This document shows positions 1 through 41,115 of a stretch of 64,000 nt of DNA, piece after piece. The notes under the pieces were generated by a model, which made no database searches, was not told where the DNA came from, and saw nothing but the letters and a program-made list of their open reading frames with translations. The translations under genes and the position numbers were made by a program. Every line of letters begins with the position of its first letter. Within the stretch, counting starts at the first letter, position 1. Origin of the DNA: Crambe crambe (lineage: Eukaryota > Porifera > Demospongiae > Poecilosclerida > Crambeidae); assembly GCA_963924555.1 (NCBI GenBank), contig OZ004589.1, positions 5,456,001 through 5,520,000 of the forward strand, written 5' to 3'.

Positions 1-357
1 TATGATGGCCACTAGCTATAGAGTATACAAAGAGCACACATAGACAGGCACAGCTTCTCAAGGCAATAGCAAAGAGTACACCAGTTAGTCATAATTATCA
101 TAGGTCATGACATATGTAATCACCAAAGGTGGGGAACAACTACTGTAGAGAGCATAGCTAGTGTAAGATGTTACAAAATTTAGGAATAAATTTCTAATGT
201 AGCTATGTATTTTCCATGAATTGCAATGAAAGTAGCACTGACATGTGTGCTCTTTTTAAGCAGCACTTTACTTGACTAGCTTGGCAATGCAGAGTTGTAA
301 ACCCTCTCAAGCCCTAGCTACATAGCTATTAATTCTTGTTCCCCAAAATAATTATAG

Positions 358-417
358 GAACAAAGGAGAAGGCAGAGGTTATATCAAAAACAACCCTCTG
401 AAGTAGCACTTCCCTAA
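358..417 (+). pseudogene. terminal exon of an upstream TRPA-like channel copy
   Basis: An AG acceptor at 356-357 opens a 20-codon frame that ends in TAA at 415-417 and begins E-Q-R-R-R-Q-R. It matches the last coding exon of channel copy A (31011-31055), which begins with the same seven residues and ends in V-A-L-L-stop; here the end is V-A-L-P-stop. The preceding intron tail also matches the copy A intron just before its exon 25. The rest of this copy must lie left of the window or be lost. The exon itself is unbroken, so it may belong to an intact gene; 'pseudogene' here means a partial copy. Confidence 0.6.
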
Positions 418-439
418 TTTTAACAAAAATGAAACTATT

Positions 440-471
440 AGCATTGTTACTATTATTATTACTATTGTTAC

Positions 472-525
<54 letters not shown>

Positions 526-530
526 TAGCT
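440..530. repeat. ATT trinucleotide microsatellite
   Basis: Mostly uninterrupted ATT/TTA repeat. It creates a poly-leucine open frame at 429-617 that is not a gene. A comparable ATT-rich tract follows the last exon of copy A near 31100-31140, so it is part of the duplicated 3' flank of the channel genes. Confidence 0.85.
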
Positions 531-667
531 ATACTACTACTACTTTATATATTTTTGTTGTTATTGTTAGCTACTGTTGCTTTCTTTACTGAGCTTATGA
601 ATATTACTTATAGCTAGTACACAAACTTTTCACCCTAATAGCTAATGTATAAATATATATAATCATT

Positions 668-985
668 ATAAAGGTTTATTCTAAATAAAAAAAGAAAATA
701 GTGATGGCTGTGTGCGGTTCAAAAAAGTTCAGCAACAAGAGCAGTCAAGTAACCCCTTGCCCATCACCAATATTACCAAACAGTAACTACGAGCTAACTA
801 TTCCTACTTCACTCCCATGACAGGCCAAGATCTCATAAAAGGGAGTGAAGTAGCTTATACGTAGTTTGGTAATAAATTGGTGATGGGTGAGGGGTTACTT
901 GACTGAAGTCACTCTCTTGTTGCTGAACTTTTTTTCAATGGCCCTACTTTCCTTAGAATAAACTATTTTTCCTTTACTTACTCCT
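668..985. mobile_element. palindromic MITE, family 1 (copy 1)
   Basis: A long imperfect inverted repeat of about 300 bp. The outer arms contain TTTATTCTAAATAAAA and, inside, GTTCAGCAACAAGAG and CAAGTAACCCCTT; the other half repeats them reversed. It matches the better preserved copy at 28076-28404 over most of its length. It carries no open frame, as expected for a non-autonomous element mobilised in trans. Confidence 0.75.
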
Positions 986-2019
986 CTATTATAGGCAATT
1001 GGATGCTGTGATCCTGCTATATCCAAGTTTAATATCCCTAGAAATCATCCTGTTGCGTAGCTGGTTCCCCCCAGATCTAATTGGTGAGGGGCCCTTAAGC
1101 ATTTTTTGCACCCCCTGTTTTAAAAGGATGTAGTGTGGCTCTAGTGCTGAGAAGTAGCCAGGGACATTTCTATACGTGAGAGGTAACTTTAGCCTGAAGA
1201 GCTATAGCTATAATTTCCAGCCAGATATAATTTCTAGCTAGCTTCTAACTTAGATAGCTATAGCTTGCTAGGTTTTAATGCACATGTTGCTAGTTGCTCT
1301 ACTGGCTATATAGATCTATAGTTACTTAGTTAGCTCTGCTATTGATAGGTTATCTGTTATAGCTACTTCACTGGCACTGTCTTAACTAATAGCATCATTC
1401 AGCTAGCTCTGTCAGGACTTTCTTTTTTCCTGCTAGACTAAGGGGCAACCTTTCACTTTCTGTAAGATTAGAGTCATTCTCCCTTCCTCTGCTAAGAGTA
1501 GGAATACCACAGCGGCATGCAAAAAAAAACAGCCACAATCATACATAGCTATATTGCTAGCTATTTATATTACTAGCTGTTAGCTAAGAGTGCCAAATCC
1601 ATTGAGTAAGTAAATCATGCCATGGGGATACCAAAACCACTGGATGGAGGGATTCAACTGTACAAAATATTGGGTTCCACTGTGACACCGGTGTGCTTTT
1701 GCCGTGCCCTCTTTATCCTTAACCCAAGGAGTTTCACTATGTTAATGTGATCATGATTTTTGAAGGTCATGGTGCTTCATATACACATAATCACTTAGTT
1801 AACTCTGCAGGCATGGGATAATAAAAGTGGTCCGATAAAAACTGGACCAACCGGAGTGGCTGATACACCCCTGTAAATGATTATTTCAATAACAGCAGCA
1901 ACTATGGAAAGAGGCAATTCTGCTTTGAAGTATGTTAAATCTGATTTCAGAAGTAAAATGGCCCAAAGTCGTCTTAATGCGCTAATGCTACTATAATATA
2001 TCCACAAACCGATATCTCT
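986..2019. other. intergenic stretch without a supported gene
   Basis: AT-rich sequence with many TAGCTA words. The 82-codon open frame at 1795-2043 on the minus strand has no recognisable domain, and its right end overlaps a channel-gene remnant on the other strand. I see no gene here. Confidence 0.5.
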
Positions 2020-2380
2020 TTTTAATAAGGATGTAACTTTCACAAAAATTAGAGATCAGGTAGCTGTAGCTGGTTATTAATTTTATTGCAGTTGAAAGAG
2101 CAAAAAATATATATTATATTACCTACCCTATGCAGGTCGATTTTATGATGAATATAGAGCAGTTTATGTCAAAGTTTCTATCATTTTATGAGGAAGTGAA
2201 AAGTATTAGCTATAGTGGTGAAGTTCTGGACCAAGTTTTTCAAGCTTGTTTTGCAAGATGATAAAGAAACTGAAGATCCAACTCCCAAGAATTATAGAAA
2301 ACTAATACTCTAATACTATATAAAGGTTTATTGGGGGGGGGGGGGGGGGGGGGAAGGAGGAGGGGGAGGGCCCCATGGAT
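2020..2380 (+). pseudogene. 3' fragment of a TRPA-like channel (exons 23 and 24)
   Basis: Positions 2036-2058 match the end of copy A exon 23 and are followed by the same GT donor. An AG acceptor near 2135 then opens a region matching exon 24 (V-D-F-M-M-N-I-E-Q-F-M-S-K). The frame breaks near 2255, and the homology to copy A continues through the glycine-rich end into a run of 22 G at 2332-2353 and the GGGCCCCAT that follows. No upstream exons are seen. This is a truncated, frameshifted relic lying immediately 5' of copy A. Confidence 0.65.
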
Positions 2381-3482
2381 TTTACATCAATTTTACAACA
2401 TATAAATTTACTTTCTATCTATAGGTACATAGTTAGTTTTGTGCATGTAAACCCAGAAACTGCTTACAGTGTAAAACTTAAATCGGATACATATTTAGCT
2501 AGCTAACTGTTTCTTTCTCTACTGAGCTTCGATCTTTTATCTTATAGCTATAAATAGCAAATAGCTAAACAATGGACCTCTAACAGGTATGATGCATTAC
2601 TGAATTTTTTAAACATGTATAATAATTAAACCAGGCCAATATGAGGCATGACTTCTGTTGGTTTCGCTATTAGTTATATCCCTCTCGTTCACCTTCGTTC
2701 ACTTGCCATTTCATTAGCTATTTAGTTTATGGTTCACAAATTCCAGGCTGGTATTTTGATATAGCTAAAGCTAAAGCTCATCAGGATTTGCCAAGTCCAG
2801 AGGGACATGGGTTCAGAACACAATATTGGGGAACCCTATAGGCTACCTACGTATATTTACTGGTCAAATGTGGCTGCAAGAATTCAGGGGGCTGGCTGTG
2901 GGAGGAAGATGTGCACAGTGGAAATACACTAAATTAAGTATGCAACTGTGATTTGCTAATTCTTACCGAATAGCTATAATTATTATTAAAAAGTTGTCAT
3001 GTCATACATAAAGAACTCATTGACTATAGAATTGGGCTAGTAATAATATACTTTAGCCTTTGCTGCAATGGCGGGTTGAGTAAAGTTAGAATTACGCAAA
3101 GTGTATGCAATATAGACCTCTATGATTGGAATTTAAGTTCAAATAGGATCCATATACATAGCTATGGCTGATTGTCTTTTTTTTTATTTTTATTTTTAGC
3201 TGTAGCTACTTAGAAGAAGAGCCTAGCATTACTTTTAGTAGCAATGAGCTAGAGGTACATATATGCCCATGACGTATAGCAACACTTCAACTCTTAAACT
3301 AGATATCTGGGATTAATAATTATTTAGGAACCTTCCTTTGCCGCCATATCACGCAAGATGAAAGCACGATATGTACGTGCCACGCCCACGCCTACGATGG
3401 TCACGTGCAGCTCAGGGATCCCATGCGCATGCTCTGGTGCACAGACAAAGCGCGCTAGCGCAGCGCAGAGCTATAGAGTGAC
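2381..3482. other. intergenic region upstream of channel copy A
   Basis: No gene recognised. The first kilobase is AT-rich. The last 120 bp before the copy A start (3360-3482) is clearly richer in GC and CG dinucleotides, holds CACGTG-like and GCGCATGC words, and is the probable core promoter of copy A. Confidence 0.5.
3423..3432. promoter_or_regulatory. NRF1-like motif upstream of channel copy A
   Basis: ATGCGCATGC lies about 50 bp before the start codon, inside a short GC-rich segment. NRF1 sites (GCGCATGCGC type) are known promoter elements in animals. The reverse complement GAGCATGCGCA recurs upstream of copy B. Function is inferred from position only. Confidence 0.4.
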
Positions 3483-31055
<27,573 letters not shown>

Positions 31056-31962
31056 GTTTTGACTGACTATTATAATAAAGATGATTGTTGTTGTTGTTGT
31101 TACTATTATTATTATTTTATTATTATTATTATTATTTTATTTAACAAGGGTCAACCACATAGAATAGTTGGCAAAGGTCATCATGTGAATAAGCTGTCAG
31201 CTAGCTAGCTGCTAGTTTATGCTGTGAACAATGCCTAGGGAAGAGTGTGGTATGTTTAGGAATTATAATTTTAGCAGATTATTTCTTTACTGTAACTACA
31301 ACACTTGTGCGTTCTATTCTTCAATATGAACCTTCTTAAAGTGATTAATATTCATAGTAGCTAGCTATAGCTAAGGCCTCTCCAATAAAATTAAGTTTCT
31401 GGTTTAGTGCTTTGCATATTTCCATGAGGGGAAAAGCTGGTTATGATAATTATTATTCAGGTACCAAAATTTGATGCCATTTCATGAACCAATGAGAGGA
31501 GGAAGGGAAACAACGAATCAAAGCTACCATACCTTGTCAAAATGATCCTTAGACTTTCCAATGAACACTGATATGACCGAATAATGAAAAGTTTCGGACA
31601 CTGATGGCACTATCTGGGCCCGAAAAAAGCTCATTTCCGGACTTTTCACTTGTATGATCTGCCACCCAAACAATTTCTTTTGCCCACACTTACTCTAGCG
31701 AAACGCAGAACTTGTGTCAGCATGTATCTGAGCATGCGCAATAAAAATAATAATCGATTTGCAGAGATCAGATAATCATTTTATTGGAGTGGCCTAAACA
31801 TTTCCATATATAGCATTCTATTAGAGTGTTCTAGAAAAGGGATAGTCCAAGTCTTAGTCCAAGTCTTTAGTGAGAGACTAAGCCTAGCTAGCTAACTTGC
31901 TATATCTACAACAGCTAAACTGTAATAGCTATATAGCTGATGTAGACTAGGGCATTTTCGTC
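31056..31962. other. spacer between channel copies A and B
   Basis: Starts with the copy A polyadenylation signal AATAAA (31074) and a TTG/ATT-rich tract (31080-31140). The last 280 bp includes AGCATGCGCA at 31731-31740, likely part of the copy B promoter. No other gene is seen. Confidence 0.6.
31731..31740. promoter_or_regulatory. NRF1-like motif upstream of channel copy B
   Basis: GAGCATGCGCA is shared exactly with the copy A promoter (opposite orientation), 223 bp before the copy B start codon. The role is inferred from recurrence. Confidence 0.4.
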
Positions 31963-32469
31963 ATGTCCACTGACTACCTGCAGGCTGATGATTTATTCTC
32001 TGATGATTACTTTGAGACTATTGTTAGTGTAAGTTATACTGATATTAGCTATAGCTATGTAGTTAATAGTTACTGGCATTGCCCAAAGGCAAATCCAGAG
32101 TGGAGCAATGGGGGCTATTGCCCCGCCCCCCCCCCCCCCCCCCAGCCCTTTTGCCATGCGCCACTGCCATGTGTGATTAGCTATGTGCTATGTAGATTGA
32201 GCACTCAGCAAAGTTTCAGCTGTTTGTTCTTGTAGATGTACAGATAGTGATCAGGGGAAAGTGGGTGTGGTCATGCAAATTTTTTTAACCACACATTGTC
32301 ACATTGTTTCCCCCCCCCCCCCTCGTCAGGAACACACTCAGCTAGCTAGCTAGCATTTACACACTTTGATAGATTATTATGCAGCAGTCACTTTATCAGT
32401 ACATAAGGCTTAGAAAAAGAAATTCATTGTTTCTCAGGCCCGCCCGCATGATTAATTTGGCAAGCAATT

Positions 32470-32700
32470 ATGACGTCACAAGCGATCACGCACGTGATAT
32501 TGAAGAGCAGCTGCATGCGAACGAACATGTTAGTCTCAACTAAAATCATCTTGCAGTACCTAGCTAGAACTGCTGTAGCTCGAGATTGGAGAGTTGTGAT
32601 GATTCCAGAAGGAGATGTAAGTGTTACGTTGGCGGATTTATACCAGTGCATTGTTGATCACGCTCTGGACACACTTGAGCCGTTTGTTCTGTTAAGGTAA
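32470..32700 (+). other. unrecognised 76-codon open frame
   Basis: Begins at an ATG next to TGACGTCA and ends in TAA that overlaps a potential splice donor (TTAAGGTAAAG). No domain recognised, and no homologue elsewhere in the window. It lies within copy B intron 1 among transposons and could be a first exon of an element gene or chance. Confidence 0.15.
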
Positions 32701-34553
32701 AGCGGGGTGACTTGGGACACAGGGTAACTTGGGACGGTGGAGTTTTATTTCAATCTTGCTTCGAGATTACTAAGAGTTTCAAGATCTTATTTTGCACACA
32801 TAAACATTTATGCTTTGTCTCTCTCTGAAGCCAGTCTAGAGTGTTTTGGTTACTCTGTTGGTAAAAAGCAGCCCTAAACACTCTGCTGATTTTACAAGAC
32901 CGCAAGAAAAAACTTAATAAACTAACTTCAAACTTACTGAACTGATTTATCAATATTCTACTCACTGAGATAATGCTGCATAATGATCTCTGTGTTTTAA
33001 AAAGTGATCAGTCGGCAAAATATGCATAGCGCACTGTTTAAGCTTTGTCAAAATTGATGGACATGCAGTGTCCCAAGTTATCCTGAAAGGGGATTTCCAC
33101 ATACTACACACTGGCGAATTGTAGCCAATTAATTAGTAAGCAATACCAATCATCTTTAGCTCAGCCTGGGACTAGAAAGGTTACTCTATCTCTTGCAACT
33201 TAAAGCTTGTTTATAGCTAAAGCGGTTGCAGAGATATCATTTATAGTAAGAGTGTCCCAAGTTACCCCAATCTACCTTACCAGAGCAGAAAAATGTTCCT
33301 ATAAAAGCCCAGATAGGGAAAGAGCAAGCAGGAGCATTACAAGATATACCCATGGCAGTTAGCATAAGTGATGCCGTACCTACATTTGGAGTCTACATTA
33401 AATTCTTTGTCCAGTGTGAAGAAGTTCAAGGGGCGTGTGCACGTGTTTCTGTTGCTTGCAGAATGAAAAACATCATTTGAAGGTCTTTTTGATCGTGTTT
33501 TTGTTCGGGAAAATATTTCATGTGATGATTGCATTGAAATACCATATTATTCAAGTTCAAAGTTTGAAGAAATATGTACTTATTGTGCAAGTCAAGTGAA
33601 CTCAGTGATGGACAGTACCCCCTTTGCAAAGACTGCAAACAACATGGCAAGTCCCCTCTATTGAAAAGGAAGAGGAAACATATGTAATCAAAAAAATGCA
33701 AGAACAAAAAAAACCAAAGTTTTCTGCACCATGCATATTTGTGTTCTCCTTTTATAATAATATATAATAGCTAAATTTTATATACTGTTGTTTTCTGTGT
33801 ATTTCATTTGTTTTAGTAATCACGTTTTAATACTCTGCCTTGGTTGGAGAAAAAAAAACAAAAAACCTCCCTCCCTCATGTTTTTTGACAAAAAAAAAGC
33901 CTGAGAAACTACAAATTTTGTTTTCCCGGCCTAAACAGTCGTTCCGTGACGTCATCAATTTCGTATTGACCGTAATACAAAACTCCCCAAAACGCTGAAA
34001 TCGACTGGAAAATTTTTTTTCGAAATGGCGCGATTTTGACTCTGTTTTCTATCTCCTATAACTTTCTGTTAGAGGCCAAGAAGACTCTTAAACTACCACA
34101 CATTTAAAAGGAACTATGATAGAATAAGTACATGATAAATGTTAGTGAATATCATTTACCAGAAGCTGGATGGAGAGAGATATAAAGATGGACCACGTGG
34201 TAAGTTGGTATGGGATACTTGTGCTCATTTTGTCCAGCCAGAATTTACGGCTTAGCCAGCTTGCTCTTTGAGTGAGCTTGCCCTGAAGTATTGTTTGAAT
34301 AAATATAGTTCCAGACAGACTTTTCCTTGCTGCAATAGGATGCCTGAAACATGGTGTATTTTTTTGGCTTGTGTAGGGTACAGTGTGGCAGCATAGATAA
34401 TCTGTGGTGGCAGAGATTGGACCTCTCTGAGTGACAGATTTGAGCAAGTATATGAGGCAAGTATAAGAGGATCATTACATACAATTCACTGTGAATAGGC
34501 TAGCTATTATGGAGAAGAAATTGGTGAAGTATTGTCCAATATGTCGGCCATAG
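32701..34553. other. transposon-derived intron sequence without a supported gene
   Basis: Within copy B intron 1. A short plus-strand frame ending at TAA 33686-33688 contains L-L-C-K and C-K-D-C-K-Q-H-G-K, with two Cys pairs and a basic tail, and may be the C-terminus of a decayed transposon protein. The remainder has no supported coding region. Confidence 0.3.
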
Positions 34554-35450
34554 TTATAATTTCAGTTTCAATTTTCTCTGTGTATAATGAATAATGGATA
34601 GACTGAGTATACAATGGTATGTACCTTGAGGAATATTTTTGCAGTCAGTGCAGTTGCACCCTGGTCTGCAAATGTCATTGCTGTAGCACTTACATCTTCC
34701 ATTGAGGCATTGTGATTTTTTACAATTGCAACCTTTCAAGAGGTAATGAACACGTTTCTTCACCTCAGCTATGTTTTGAGCCGAATCCCACTTTACTTGC
34801 AGTTGACTTCCATTCACTTCCCATCCACATTCTGTTACTGGTAATGTATTTATTTCAGCAGAAATAGCCTGACTCCAATAGTTAACTGTCCATAAACCTC
34901 TTTTGAAATGGTAACGAAGTGCATCAAGAGATGCAACTGAACTTTCTTCAAAGTATGTTCTCTCCCATGTAGCATCCCTAATTGCTGCTATCCATTGCTC
35001 ATGCTGTGTTTGTGCATCTACAGGGTCCTTAATAAGAGAGAGGTAGTACGAATGAGGGGTCTCTTTTGTATCAAAAGCAGAACGGACTTTCTTGAAATAG
35101 GCTGACCCTACTAGCCGTAGAAATGCTAGGAATCCATCATCTGTAGGTTTTTCCTCTGCCAGACTTCCTGGTAGTGAAGTTGTGCCACATATAAAACTTG
35201 AATTGAATGTAAAGATTTTCAAGAGCATTTTCTTGCCAAACCCACTGAAGAATGATACAAGATCACACCCAGTCAGTGCGTACACTGATCTGATGATTTT
35301 GCATCTTTTGTTAGTTGGCACTAAGGAAAGATCACTGTCTGAGTTTATTGCCCTTTGCAATGCAGTAAGGTCAAGGTACTTGGGGGACTTCCCCAAAGCA
35401 TTAATTTTGATGAATGCCGTTTTTTTCTGGGAATAGTAGTGGTAATCCAA
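34554..35450 (-). pseudogene. C-terminal half of Academ-like transposase with CXC domain
   Basis: About 290 codons. It contains A-L-T-G-C-D-L-V-S-F-F-S-G-F-G-K, a motif typical of large transposon proteins of this type in animals. Near the end is a Cys-rich block (C-N-C-K-K-S-Q-C, then C-K-C-Y, then C-R-P-G-C-N-C-T-D-C) that matches the tesmin/TSO1 CXC pattern. The frame meets the nuclease segment at a run of seven A near 35420 (minus strand), where the two frames differ by one base, so a slip in the homopolymer probably broke the gene. Confidence 0.6.
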
Positions 35451-36712
35451 TGAATATAGTGTCTGTGTCAGGGGAGATCACTAAAACATTTTTGCCGAGT
35501 CTTGAATAAACATGTAACCACACTAGGGTATCAGCTTCAGGAGCATTGCTCCTCAGCCGTGGATCGGGAATGTTTTCATGGTGAAATGTGGAGTATCCTG
35601 TGCGTTCCTCGTTTTCACTGATGTATACCCTTTGACCTGCTCTCAGGTGCGGTCTGATGTGGTTGTGGATGCTTTTTGCCATGTACTCCACCAGTGAAGC
35701 TTTGCAATTCTGACAAGTCATTACTTGTTCCCATTTTTTTTTGTCTGGGGCCTTCATATCATCAGAAAATTTACAAATCTCCTGTGTGTGTCTGCAGAAG
35801 CAATTGCACCCAAATGATTCAAAATCATGAGTTCTGAGTTTCCTCCATGGCTTTCCACTATATTAGTCAGCAGTGTGTGTATTGGCATGCTGCACCTGTT
35901 ATCAACTGTGTACAGTATAATGCACAGGATGTAAAAACATCTCAACTTTCTCAAGGGTGGTATGCACTCAACACTTTCAGATTTCTTCCTCTCTTGCTGG
36001 TTTCTGGTCAACATCACAATCATCTTCCAAAGTTTCGGATCGTACTTCTCTATCCATTCATCAATGTTTCTGGGAATAGTAGTGGTAATCCAATGAATAT
36101 AGTGTCTGTGTCAGGGGAGATCACTAAAACATTTTTGCCGAGTCTTGAATAAACATGTAACCACACTAGGGTATCAGCTTCAGGAGCATTGCTCCTCAGC
36201 CGTGGATCGGGAATGTTTTCATGGTGAAATGTGGAGTATCCTGTGCGTTCCTCGTTTTCACTGATGTATACCCTTTGACCTGCTCTCAGGTGCGGTCTGA
36301 TGTGGTTGTGGATGCTTTTTGCCATGTACTCCACCAGTGAAGCTTTGCAATTCTGACAAGTCATTACTTGTTCCCATTTTTTTTTGTCTGGGGCCTTCAT
36401 ATCATCAGAAAATTTACAAATCTCCTGTGTGTGTCTGCAGAAGCAATTGCACCCAAATGATTCAAAATCATGAGTTCTGAGTTTCCTCCATGGCTTTCCA
36501 CTATATTAGTCAGCAGTGTGTGTATTGGCATGCTGCACCTGTTATCAACTGTGTACAGTATAATGCACAGGATGTAAAAACATCTCAACTTTCTCAAGGG
36601 TGGTATGCACTCAACACTTTCAGATTTCTTCCTCTCTTGCTGGTTTCTGGTCAACATCACAATCATCTTCCAAAGTTTCGGATCGTACTTCTCTATCCAT
36701 TCATCAATGTTT
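35424..36712. repeat. 643-bp tandem duplication inside the Academ-like gene
   Basis: Positions 35424-36066 and 36067-36712 are near-identical direct copies (for example TCTGGGAATAGTAGTGGTAA at 35426 and 36069). The period is not a multiple of three, so it shifts the frame. Near-identity means a recent event or an assembly artefact. Confidence 0.9.
36050..36400 (-). pseudogene. XPG-like nuclease segment of Academ-like transposase (duplicated)
   Basis: Contains P-E-A-D-T-L-V-W-L-H and V-L-V-I-S-P-D-T-D-T, the acidic blocks expected of an XPG-I/FEN1-type nuclease core. The same protein is encoded again at 35401-35757 by the tandem copy; both lack continuity with the C-terminal frame. Confidence 0.6.
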
Positions 36713-36909
36713 AGAGTTGATATATCAAATGGGGACTTTGAATCTTCTTGAAGGATAGTAGTGATATGTTTGTGAATAATGTCTGTTAGTGTGTTATAAA
36801 TAGAATTCTCAGTTGTGGTATCTGTTTGCACTATTTTTGGAGGATTGCTGTGTGTATTTTGCTTCAATGCATAACTCAGTGAGGCCAGAACATCGCCTCC
36901 TCTTCTCAA
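36397..36909 (-). pseudogene. middle segment of Academ-like transposase
   Basis: About 170 codons leading into the nuclease segment, with S-P-F-D-I-S-T-L-N-I-D-E-W and H-L-G-A-I-A-S-A-D-T-H-R-R. No catalytic motif was recognised. Part of it is repeated at 35754-36023 and, inverted, at 38627-39003. Confidence 0.5.
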
Positions 36910-37191
36910 CAGAATGGTATCTGTGGATTGGTGTTTGGTTGTGCAGATGAGGTGTTCTTTCAGTGTAATGATGAGGTAGTTGTGGAGGATTTTTTTTGGA
37001 CTGTTTTTGAAAAGTTTGATTTGAGAGATTTTTTAAATACTTCAGATAAAGGTGGTTAAAATGTTCATATATTTCAGATAAAAGACATGCATGTTGAGTT
37101 AATATATGGTTGGCAACAACAAGGGTGCTTTGTATCAGTGCAAGTTCCAAGCATGTGCTTGAATCAATAGGCTGCACTCAGTCTCTCTCAG

Positions 37192-37734
37192 TTAGTCGAT
37201 AATTTTTTTCAAGTTGGCATCGGTACTTGGTGTGTCTTGCATGATCGAATTGAAAGAATTGTAGCATTTCATACAAAATGTGTTGCTATTCGTATCAAGA
37301 TGAATGTTGTGCGTATTGCTTAAATATGTGCTTAAAAGTTCAATATCTTGAAATCGCCTGCATTCACCAGTGATTTGTTTGGTACATGCAGTGCACTTCT
37401 TATGTACATAATCTTCCTGATGGATTAGGCGATGGACTTTGTTATAATGTTGATGGCATAATTTTATTGGAGCTGTGTTTTGTGTTGTAATGTTCAGTTG
37501 TAAATATACCTCGGTAGGGACTTCGAGATTACAGGCAGTGATGCGTTCTTGTGAGTTGCACAATGGTACTGCACATTTTTTATCTTTTTTGAACCACCTT
37601 GGTGTGTACTGTGAAGTACCTAAATGCCTTTTGATGTCATCACTGCATGCCTTGCACACACACCTACGGTAAGAGTCTTTAATATGATGTTCTTTGCTTA
37701 TCACATGGTACCAGAAACCCTGAAATGAGGCCAC
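37192..37734 (-). pseudogene. Cys-rich N-terminal region of Academ-like transposase
   Basis: About 180 codons with regularly spaced Cys pairs: C-V-C-K-A-C, C-A-V-P-L-C, C-H-Q-H, C-T-A-C and C-M-K-C. This suits the multi-Cys zinc finger reported for Academ proteins. The frame starts at a GTG, not an ATG, and probably continues from an upstream exon through an acceptor. Confidence 0.55.
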
Positions 37735-38228
37735 CCCTGTGTTCTGGGCACTTTAATGAATATATATCCAGGGTTCCCTAAAGTGACTCCACAGCCCTAA
37801 AGGTGGCTGGGTGTCTACTATATTTTGTAAAACTTGCAAGACCAGAGTGTACAAATTGATAAGATACTATGCAAGATCTGTAATATGCTGTTCTGTACAT
37901 TATTATTAGCTAAATTGTTTTGAGCGGCCTTCTAAATGATGCACACTGTCTATAGTGTGTGACATGTACACATCTTAGCTAATGAGGTCTGCTATTTCAA
38001 GTTAATTATGTAGCCACTATTCAATTTGTTGTACTCCCTAACTTACTCGTTCAGCGGAATTGTGGAAATTTCCAATAACTTTTTCTGAGCATCATCCTTC
38101 CAGTCTGATGGATGGGAATAGCTGTATGTATTTCTCTTACATAAGCCACATGGTCCACATGGACCCGGGTGTTTTACTGGTGTAAGTGGACCTGGGTGTT
38201 TTACCATTGTAAGTGAGAGTGTTTCCTA

Positions 38229-39566
<1,338 letters not shown>

Positions 39567-39598
39567 TAAGAATTAAAGAGATGATGAGCATGGTAATG

Positions 39599-40846
39599 TC
39601 ACTGTGTTCTGTTATTTCTGGCTTTCCAGATCAAGAAAGATTCATTAATGGCTCCTTTAACAGTGTTAATCATTAGTTCCTTTGTAATCTTATTTGTTAG
39701 GCCTAGGTGTTCTTTTAATCTTGTAAGACTCGATGTATTTGGTAGGCCACGTGATCCAACTTCAACAGTTAGTAGACAACCTTTATATCCTTTACTACGC
39801 AAAGTCTCCAGGAGATCAGCATACTTTATGGTCTTACGTTCAGCTGCCTCCTCCATTAAAGTGTCATATGGAGCAGTCACTTCAATCATGGTCACAACCT
39901 TGGCATCATCATCCCACCAGACTATGTCGGGCCGTAAATCAGTATTTGTAATGTGGCTGGGGAAGTGATATTTATTGTCCAAGTCAACACTTATGGATGC
40001 AGTGGTTGGGATGGCCTCCTTCACAACTTCTGAAATTATTTGCAACACTACATCATGTCTCTTGTTATATCTTCTTAACTCCAGAGCTACTTTGCACGAG
40101 TTCAACACATGGACTAGGTTTTGAGTGTCTGCTGAGCACAGGGGACATTGATCTGAGTCTTTTTTCCGCCACAGATATAAATTAGCATTGTGTGGTAAGG
40201 TGTCTACTGCAGCATTGAGGACAAACTTGAGGGCATCTTGATGTAGTTTCCCTACTGCACTGGACCATATTGTAGCTGCATTTGATGTAAAGTTCCTGAC
40301 CATGATCCCCTGCTTAGGGAGGTTCCAAAGCTTATTGAGAAGAGTATTTTCATCCTCTTTGGCCACTCTTGCTTTGGTGACTGCAACCAGAGCTCTGCGT
40401 GTCATTGAAGGGTCTTTGGACATTGTTTCTCTGACTTCAGTGCCTGGACGGAACTTTGCTCGTTTGGTACTCAATTCTTCTTTGAGATTTTTCTCTGCAA
40501 TGAACCTCACACAGGGATCTGGAGATGTAAGGAGCAGGCATTGGCGAGACACCTGTAGTCTCTTGTGGAGTGATGACAATGCAGGCATTTCAAGCCCACC
40601 CTGCTTCCTGGATAGATAGAGGAGATTTGGGTTTGCTGACTTGGCCAGACCTGCCCATTTCTTCAAGAATCGTGTAGCCATTGGTTGTAAGTGGCGCTTG
40701 ATCCAGGTGTGAGGGAATTGGTTGATTGTGAGGGGCCAGTTCAGCCTTGGACAAATTCCCAATTTGAAGATCTTGAGTTTTTGATTTCTGGTCACTGGGC
40801 ATTGGTCCACGCATTTCAGCAACTTTTCAAGTTTCCCAGACAAGTC
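39599..40846 (-). pseudogene. LINE ORF, zinc knuckle and restriction-like endonuclease
   Basis: Continues the LINE after the fold-back insertion, in a different frame. It contains C-P-L-C-S-A-D-T-Q-N-L-V-H-V-L-N-S-C (zinc knuckle) and R-P-D-I-V-W-W-D-D with E-V-T-A-P-Y-D, the PD-(D/E)xK-type endonuclease core of R2-like elements. There is no ATG at its head, as expected for the rear part of one long ORF. Confidence 0.7.
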
Positions 40847-40852
40847 TGATCT

Positions 40853-41115
40853 GTTTTAAAGGTGTTATCATGTAATGAGATGGTGAAGGAGGATTGAAGA
40901 AAAACTGGCAACCCAAGTGACCCCGCAACCCACCAGCTGAGTTTGAACCCGCAGCATCTGACTTTAGCCGTCATAGCCACAGGACCCAACCGAATGAGCC
41001 ACCAGGCACCCAGGAACCAGCTCAAACTCAGCTGGTGGGTTGCGGGGTCACTTGGGTTGCCAGTTTTTCTTCAATCCTCCTTCACCATCTCATTACATGA
41101 TAACACCTTTAAAAC
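40853..41115. mobile_element. fold-back element with tRNA-like loop, inserted in the LINE
   Basis: Arms 40853-40944 and 41024-41115 are perfect 92-nt inverted repeats starting TTTTAAAGGTGTTATC. The 79-nt loop, read on the minus strand, has GTGGCTCATTCGG (A-box-like) and GGGTTCAAACTC (B-box-like). TTAA lies at each outer end and may be the target duplication. It looks like a tRNA-derived SINE that has been folded into a palindrome. Confidence 0.75.

Larger units (their letters stand above)
34554..37740 (-). mobile_element. broken Academ-like DNA transposon
   Basis: Read on the minus strand, fragments occur in a sensible order. They are a Cys-rich N-terminus (37734-37192), a middle region (36909-36397), an XPG-like nuclease segment, and a C-terminal half with a CXC domain (35450-34554). 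A zinc finger plus an XPG-type nuclease is the known signature of Academ transposons. The body is disrupted by a 643-bp tandem duplication and by frame breaks. Element ends were not found. It sits inside copy B intron 1. Confidence 0.65.
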
